Source: Canna indica
Lineage: Eukaryota > Streptophyta > Magnoliopsida > Zingiberales > Cannaceae
NCBI GenBank assembly: GCA_034359265.1
Contig: CP136893.1
Coordinates: forward strand, 19,352,001 to 19,416,000
Length of the DNA stretch: 64,000 nucleotides
Direction of reading: 5' to 3'
The notes under the pieces were generated by a model. It did not search any database, was not told where the DNA came from, and worked only from the letters and a program-made list of their open reading frames with translations. This document shows positions 58,477 to 64,000 of this stretch, one piece after another. The position numbers and the translations under genes were made by a program. Each line of letters begins with the position of its first letter. Within the stretch, counting starts at the first letter, position 1.

Positions 58477-59745
58477 ATTTGAATATTCCCAATCAAGATG
58501 AACATATACCTAATAATATTGACCTGAAAGAACTGATTTCAAATGAAGGTCAGTTGGAAGCTGCTCATCGCAAGGTAGAATCTCTTCACTTAACTATTGA
58601 AGAGATGGAGAAACGATTAGCAATTGGCGAAATTTTAGAAGATGAATTCATGTCATGTGCATTGTATTGTAAATATGCTAGTCTAAAAGATTTTAGTGTG
58701 AGATTGGCCAAGAACGTAAAATCAAGAGACAAGACATGAATCACTGAAAAGCTTTATTTAAGTTCGTGTAAAGGTTTTCCAAAGAATAAGCATTTTGAGA
58801 AAAAAAAAAACCAACATATATATCAAAAGACATCATCTAGATGCAATTGTAAGGCAAAACTTAAAATTGGTTACCGAAAGAGAGAGTTGATCTGGAAGGT
58901 AAAAAAATTTGACGAGAAACATAATCATATATGAATTGTATCCTCCAGATCAAACATATTTGCTAAAATCATCACGAAAAATATCAGATGAAAATTTGGT
59001 GATGTTGAACTCAATGGTGAAAAATAAAATTATTTTATCTAGAGTAGTTGGTCTCATGTAAAATTGTGGAGGTGAGAGGCAGAATGTAGGATATATTCCT
59101 AAAGATACATATAATCGTATTGACCATGAAAAAAGGAAAGCAAAATTGAGAATGAAGACTCTATTGAATTAGTTCAGCATTTCATGAGTTTCTTGATAGT
59201 GTTGGTGAAAACATTGATGCTTGGTTGAAGAATATGAGTTTCTTGATAGTGTTGGTGAAAACATTGATGCTTGGTTTAAGAATATGAATTTACATGATTC
59301 AATTACTTGTGATGATTTGGTTGCTAATGAAGTTGAATCTCAAACAAATAATCTTTTCATATGCAATCTACTTCATGTCAAATCAAGAGGAATTACTCAT
59401 AGGCAACATTGGGATAATAAGAACAAAAGAAGAAAAGGTCGAGTTGAAAGTTCAAGTAAGTACTTTTCAATTTGACTTCTATGTATTTTCTTTAAATTAT
59501 ATTTTGTTAATACTAATGCCTAATTTTCTATATGTGCATTTGAATAAATATTTTAAGAGATAACTACAAAGACCCAAGGAGGAAAAGAGCAAAGCTCATA
59601 ATCAGTTGAGGAGGAGTGTACCTCTCAATCATCACAAGGATCAACCAATTTGCAAGTACCATTTTCAAGTGGAGCGATGAATGCTCAACCATTTCAATCT
59701 CCGATTAGTCATTCTTCTCAACAACTGCCAAATATCAACTTGGTG
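58477..59745 (+). pseudogene. FAR1/FRS-like gene relic, MULE domain deleted
   Basis: After TTTTTCAG at 58476 an exon encodes EDEFMSCALYCKYASLKDFS and TEKLYLSSCKGFPKN. In another frame come SRCNCKAKLKIGYRKRELIW and KVKKFDEKHNH, the FAR1 WRKY-GCM1-type zinc domain. Then LLKSSRKIS, VGYIPKDTYNR and MKTLLN follow the usual FAR1 order. Stops include TGA at 58737 and near 58934. The MULE transposase domain that should come next is absent; the text jumps to a C-terminal-like region (HVKSRGITHRQHWDNKNKRR near 59385). A 50 bp tandem duplication lies at 59184-59283. It may be a degraded host FRS gene or the remnant of a FAR1-type MULE. Confidence 0.8.
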
Positions 59746-61427
59746 TGAATGGACTTTTATGGTCATATGCTTCACCATTTGTAGCTTTGAGTCTTATGAC
59801 TGGTAATATTGGTGGGCATTTCAATATGAGTGAATTGCTTGCAAACAATAAGTCATTTAGTGGTTTTATTGGTATACAAGTATGCATTTCTTTTTGCATT
59901 GCATGTTTTACATTTATACATTTTGTATTTCAATTATGACAAATAAATATTGATTTTTTTTACTTTTTAAAGATTATTCTAATAGTGAGTGGAGACCACC
60001 GCACTAAGGAAAAGTGAAGTTGTTAATTATAATTTCCTAACAACGAGATTTGGATATGCTTGTATTGATTTTGTAATGGAAATTTTTGAAAGATGTTGAA
60101 TACTATTTTGTGCTTAAAAGCATTTTGTATTTATTTACAAAGATGTATTTCTATACACTTCCTATATTGTATTAGTTCAAATTGACGCCTTCTTGCATGA
60201 TATGTTTGTGGTTATATTTATCTTTTTATTGTTAATTAACAATGGCCATTTACAATTATCATTGTTTTGGAGGGGTCATGTGTCTTTTGTCTTTAATTTG
60301 ATGTGGCAGAAAGAAACTAACTGAAGAAGAAAGGAAACTAACAAGTACGATAATATTTATTTGACTAATGATTGCAGAATTCTTATTTTTTTAATTGCAT
60401 GATTTGTAATATATTCATTGATCAATTGCTACGTTTTCTCTTTTTTCTTAAATCTGGATTATGTTTCATAACAAATAAATATGATTTTCTTGCTTTCTTA
60501 AAAATACAAAAAAATAATACTACAGCTAGAAATGGCCAAAACATGATGTTCTTAATATCTTAAAAAATTTGTATGATATTCTCTATATTTTTTTTTGTGT
60601 TATCAATCACAAGTAACTAGTATGATATTGTTAATAAAAAGTTAAGGGAAAAAAAAGTAAAATATTAAACTAAAGGTCATATTGATTTCAATTTTCGTTA
60701 AACAATACACCAACCAAAAATTGGTCATACTGATTTTAATTTTAAACATAAATTTCAAATTTGGACTACTATTTCAATACTAATAAAAAAAATCATGCAA
60801 TATCCTAGCAACAAATAAAGCCCAAAAATAAATAGATTCATGTAGCAACACAAACATCAACAGGAAAATTCAAGGCCCAAAAGAATTCACTAAAAAAAAT
60901 AGGGCCTAAGTAAAAATATATTAACAAGAACTCAAGACTCATGCCACAACACACCCCCAACAAAAACCTAACCCTCATCCTCTCTCCACACAACCAAGCT
61001 TCTATCCAATGTGCCCACAACCAAATTCACTAGCTACGACTAATGTTTGACATCTGTCGGACTGCATCCACATTCGGTCGATCGAACCCGACATTACGCT
61101 CACCTCCGCTCGCCGACATCCATAATCTGCGGCCAAGTTCCTTAGTTGTATGCACTCAGTCGGTCGAATCTGGCACCACGAACCACCAATCGCCTCCATC
61201 GGCATGCTTCCACACTCAATCACCGCAAGTCCAACCAGCGCCACGCCCAACTGCCAAAGTGGGCAGTCATCGCAGTCAAGAAAGACATAGAAGGAGAGAA
61301 AACTATGAACTTTTGAGGAGAAAGATAAAGAATGTTATATATTACTATAGTAGCATTTTATTCAATATAATATAATAGTATATATATATATAAGATATAA
61401 TACTTATTATATATTATATTATAAGAG
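59746..61427. other. AT-rich spacer, no supported gene
   Basis: No recognised coding or RNA feature. A GC-richer stretch at 61030-61290 carries short open frames on both strands without known motifs. Confidence 0.5.
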
Positions 61428-61648
61428 GGTAAAGGGAAAAAAACTATGAATTTTAGCATAATTAGCAAAAAAAAACTTCATGAGCTTTAAAACATACAAA
61501 AAAAATCCTATGTTGTTATCTCTCTGTTAACTTTTTAACCAAATTCCACGTCAACACCACGTGTAGACACCTCATTCGTCAAAGTATAATTTTTTTTTTC
61601 ACGTCATATTTAATATTATTTTTTTAAAAATATATATAATATTATATA

Positions 61649-61655
<7 letters not shown>

Positions 61656-61708
<53 letters not shown>
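61656..61708. repeat. (TA)n microsatellite
   Basis: About 53 bp of TA dinucleotides in the left arm of the 61.4 kb element. A short (TA)n lies at the mirrored position near 63036-63052. Confidence 0.97.
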
Positions 61709-61712
<4 letters not shown>

Positions 61713-62037
61713 TTTCATCTCTCAACTTGTCGTGAGTGATGCAAAAAAAACTCTTGATCTTATGGGAGCTGCTTTTAGGTAGGACATAATACAAGATCTT
61801 GCAGACAACCTTTGAATACCTTTAGGAAGGTCGGTGTGGAAGAAGACTAAGCCTACCCAACAAGGAGAGCAAAATGCCTCAGCTACAAGCCAAGTTCAAC
61901 CAGATAATATTTAGAGACAATGACAAAATATTGCACATGATGAGTCCTTTTAAACATAACTATGACTTTCATTTAACTTTTTGGAGTGTGGTCCACTTCA
62001 ACATGTGAATGTGGTCCTTTTTTTGATAGTGATGAAC

Positions 62038-62828
62038 TTGAACATGAAGTGCATATTTGGTTCTATAAGTTTTTAATTTTTTGGACTTTAGTCCTATAAA
62101 ATTTATTTTGGTACTTTTAGTCCTATAAGTTTGCTCTGTAGTACAGATTTGGTCTTATCCGTGACGGTCCGTTAACTCTCCATCAATGTGGACTAACGCT
62201 ATTCATACAAGTTTTATTTTGAAATTTTCAATCTTATATGTTTGTCCCTAGCACGGATTTGGTCCAATATATTTACCTCATAGCACAAATTTGATCGTAT
62301 CTATGATGGTCTGTTAACTCTCCGTCAACGAAAAAATAAACGACGTTATGTTATGTCCATATTGACGGAATAGGATCAAATTTATATTACGAAATAAACT
62401 TATCTATGTTACGGAGTTAACATACCAACGTGTCTATATGTCGATCCGTCATATAGATTTGGTCATATCCACGACGGTCTGTTAACTCTGTCAACATGGA
62501 TATAACATCGTTTATTTTTTCATAGACGAAAAGTTACTGAACCATCGCGGATATAACCAAATTTGTGCAATGGAGCAAATATATAGGACCAAATATGTGC
62601 TACGGGGCAAACATATAGGACTGAATATTTCGAAATGAAACTTATAGGACCAAGTCTGTCAACGTGTATGAACGACGTTAGCCCACATTAACGGAGAGTA
62701 AACGGACCGTCACAGATAGGACTAAATCTATACTACGGATCAAACTTATAAGATTGAAAATACTAAAATAAAACTTATAGGATCAAAGTCCAAAAAATTG
62801 AAAACTTATATAACTAAATATGCACTTC
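62038..62828. mobile_element. Second long inverted-repeat element nested in the 61.4 kb element
   Basis: Left arm GAAGTGCATATTTGGTT, right arm AACTAAATATGCACTTC. Arms run about 390 bp nearly to the centre at about 62430 and repeat TATAAGTTT and GGTCCGTTAACTCTCC motifs. No clear target duplication was found. Confidence 0.75.
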
Positions 62829-63505
62829 TCCCTTTGTTTTAATGTTGCTTTTGACAACTTTATTGCAAAATGTGAAAATATTTTTAGTATGTGTATGATT
62901 ATGTTGTATATATTATCTATTGCGGTTGCATTTTATCTACTGTCATACAGATTTGAAATGTAACAATAAAAGTTTAGGGTTTTTTACATTACAATCAAAA
63001 TTCAAGGGGTTTTTTAACATAGTATTGCAAGTTGATATATATATATATATATTAAATATGATATAAAAAATAAATTACATGTGGACAAATGAGGTGTTAA
63101 TATGTGGCACTGATGTGAATTTTCGTTAAAATGTTGAGGGATATATGACGACACATGGCTTTTTGCTAGTTTTCAATAGTCGTGAAGTTTTTTTCATGTT
63201 TTTAATGTTTGTGAGTTTTTTATTGCTAATTAAGCAAAAGTTCATGAGGCTTTTTGTCCTTTACCCATTATAAAATCATGTAATACCCAAGTAAATACTT
63301 GAATTTTAATTTATGAAAATCATACACATGTCCAAGTTGTCAAAACCATTCACTCAAATACTAAATATGACTATAAAACCTTTTGATGAATTTAAAATCC
63401 CCAAAGTAAACGACACAAAAGTCTATAATATAATGAGTTCAAAATTTTAAACATGGTTATTCATATGAATTTAATATATGGTATTAAACGGTACAAATTA
63501 GTTAA

Positions 63506-63927
63506 TTACACTATGTATCCCAAATAAGAATTTTTCCAATGTTAATTTTATTGTTTAATCGTTGACTTGACGTTGTTGATGTGGATTAACAATCCAATCA
63601 ATAACTCAAATTATAATAGAAAATAAAATTAACACATTAGCAACTCACCCCACATAACATACTTGCGATCAACAGTTAAATAATCGAAAGAGATGGTATG
63701 TGGACAACGAATATCGCAAGTATGTTAGGTGGGGTGGGTTGCTAACATATCAATTTTATTTTTTTATTATAATTTGAGTTACTAGTGTGGACACAAATCA
63801 CAAGTTATATGGGGTGAGTTGTTAATATGTCAATTTTATTTTCTATTATAATTTGAGTTGTTGACTAGGTGCGTTATGTCAATGATTACATTGGGAAAAG
63901 CCTTAAAGTTTGGAATACGTAGTGTAA
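63506..63927. mobile_element. Foldback element (~422 bp) with TTAA flanks
   Basis: Ends TTACACTATGTATCCC and the complement of TTACACTACGTATTCC. Inner arms hold CTCAAATTATAATAGAAAAT and its complement, with a further copy of the right arm near 63818-63858. TTAA lies at both edges (63502-63505, 63928-63931), but because TTAATTACAC is itself mirrored, the true target site is ambiguous. Confidence 0.65.
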
Positions 63928-64000
63928 TTAATCATTCTCATACTATACTATGACGTATATTGCACACCAAACGAGGGACAACTCAAATTGTCATGTCAAA

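Larger units (their letters stand above)
61437..63266. mobile_element. Long-TIR Mutator-like element (1830 bp)
   Basis: Left end GGGTAAAGGGAAAAAAACT, right end TTTTTGTCCTTTACCC; inverted arms are about 250 bp. The target duplication is ATTATAAGA (61428-61436) and ATTATAAAA (63267-63275), 8 of 9 matching. No transposase is seen. The unique part at 61740-62030 is not recognised. Confidence 0.85.

Overview
The window is nuclear DNA from a flowering plant. The evidence is a plant-type eL38 ribosomal protein gene with a telo-box/site II promoter, and Ty1/copia, Ty3/gypsy, LINE, CACTA, Mutator-like and hAT elements of plant type in an AT-rich background. I cannot name the species. The only gene I consider complete and functional is the one for ribosomal protein eL38 (48825-50404, minus strand). 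Most of the rest is a nest of transposable elements, often datable against one another by target-site duplications (TSDs) readable in the sequence.

1-25 kb. The left edge cuts through a minus-strand copia element (1-1951). Next comes copy 1 of a roughly 3 kb repeat (1952-5037), cut by a plus-strand copia element (5038-10858) that has its 5' LTR but no 3' LTR. It abuts a minus-strand gag-only retroelement (10859-23610) that also lacks the LTR facing the junction. A 7092 bp CACTA element (14097-21188, TSD ATG) sits in that gag frame. It carries a broken TNPD-type transposase and a second, multi-exon transposase-like gene. A possible small membrane-protein gene and two long-TIR Mutator-type foldback elements with 9 bp TSDs follow (to 26394).

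25.7-35.4 kb. Copy 2 of the 3 kb repeat lies here. It is split by the 677 bp foldback and by a 2810 bp solo LTR (29643-32452, TSD ATAAG). Inside the LTR is a tandem array of seven hairpins with conserved loops and compensating stem changes, the most unusual structure in the window. A short element with a 9 bp TSD and unannotated spacer follow.

35.4-48 kb. A nearly full-length minus-strand L1-type LINE (35392-43914, 15 bp TSD) is split by a second solo LTR (36643-39281, TSD CCAAA). Two 5'-truncated LINE pieces, a foldback MITE and an hAT MITE surround two orphan exons of cytosolic tryptophanyl-tRNA synthetase (44862-47728); the flanking exons are absent.

48-64 kb. The eL38 gene is followed by a decayed Ty3/gypsy integrase relic, an hAT MITE, and a FAR1/FRS-like relic. 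The FAR1-like relic is interrupted by a Pack-MULE (56241-58397, TSD ATTAATTTA) that holds fragments of at least two host genes: DUF716/TMEM45-like on the minus strand and a CHX cation/H+ antiporter on the plus strand. A third, UDP-glycosyltransferase-like, piece is possible. A CACTA MITE lies between the captured pieces. Another long-TIR Mutator-like element with a second inverted-repeat element nested in it, and a final foldback element, end the window.

Boundaries and TSDs were read by eye. Family assignments rest on motif recognition without database searches.
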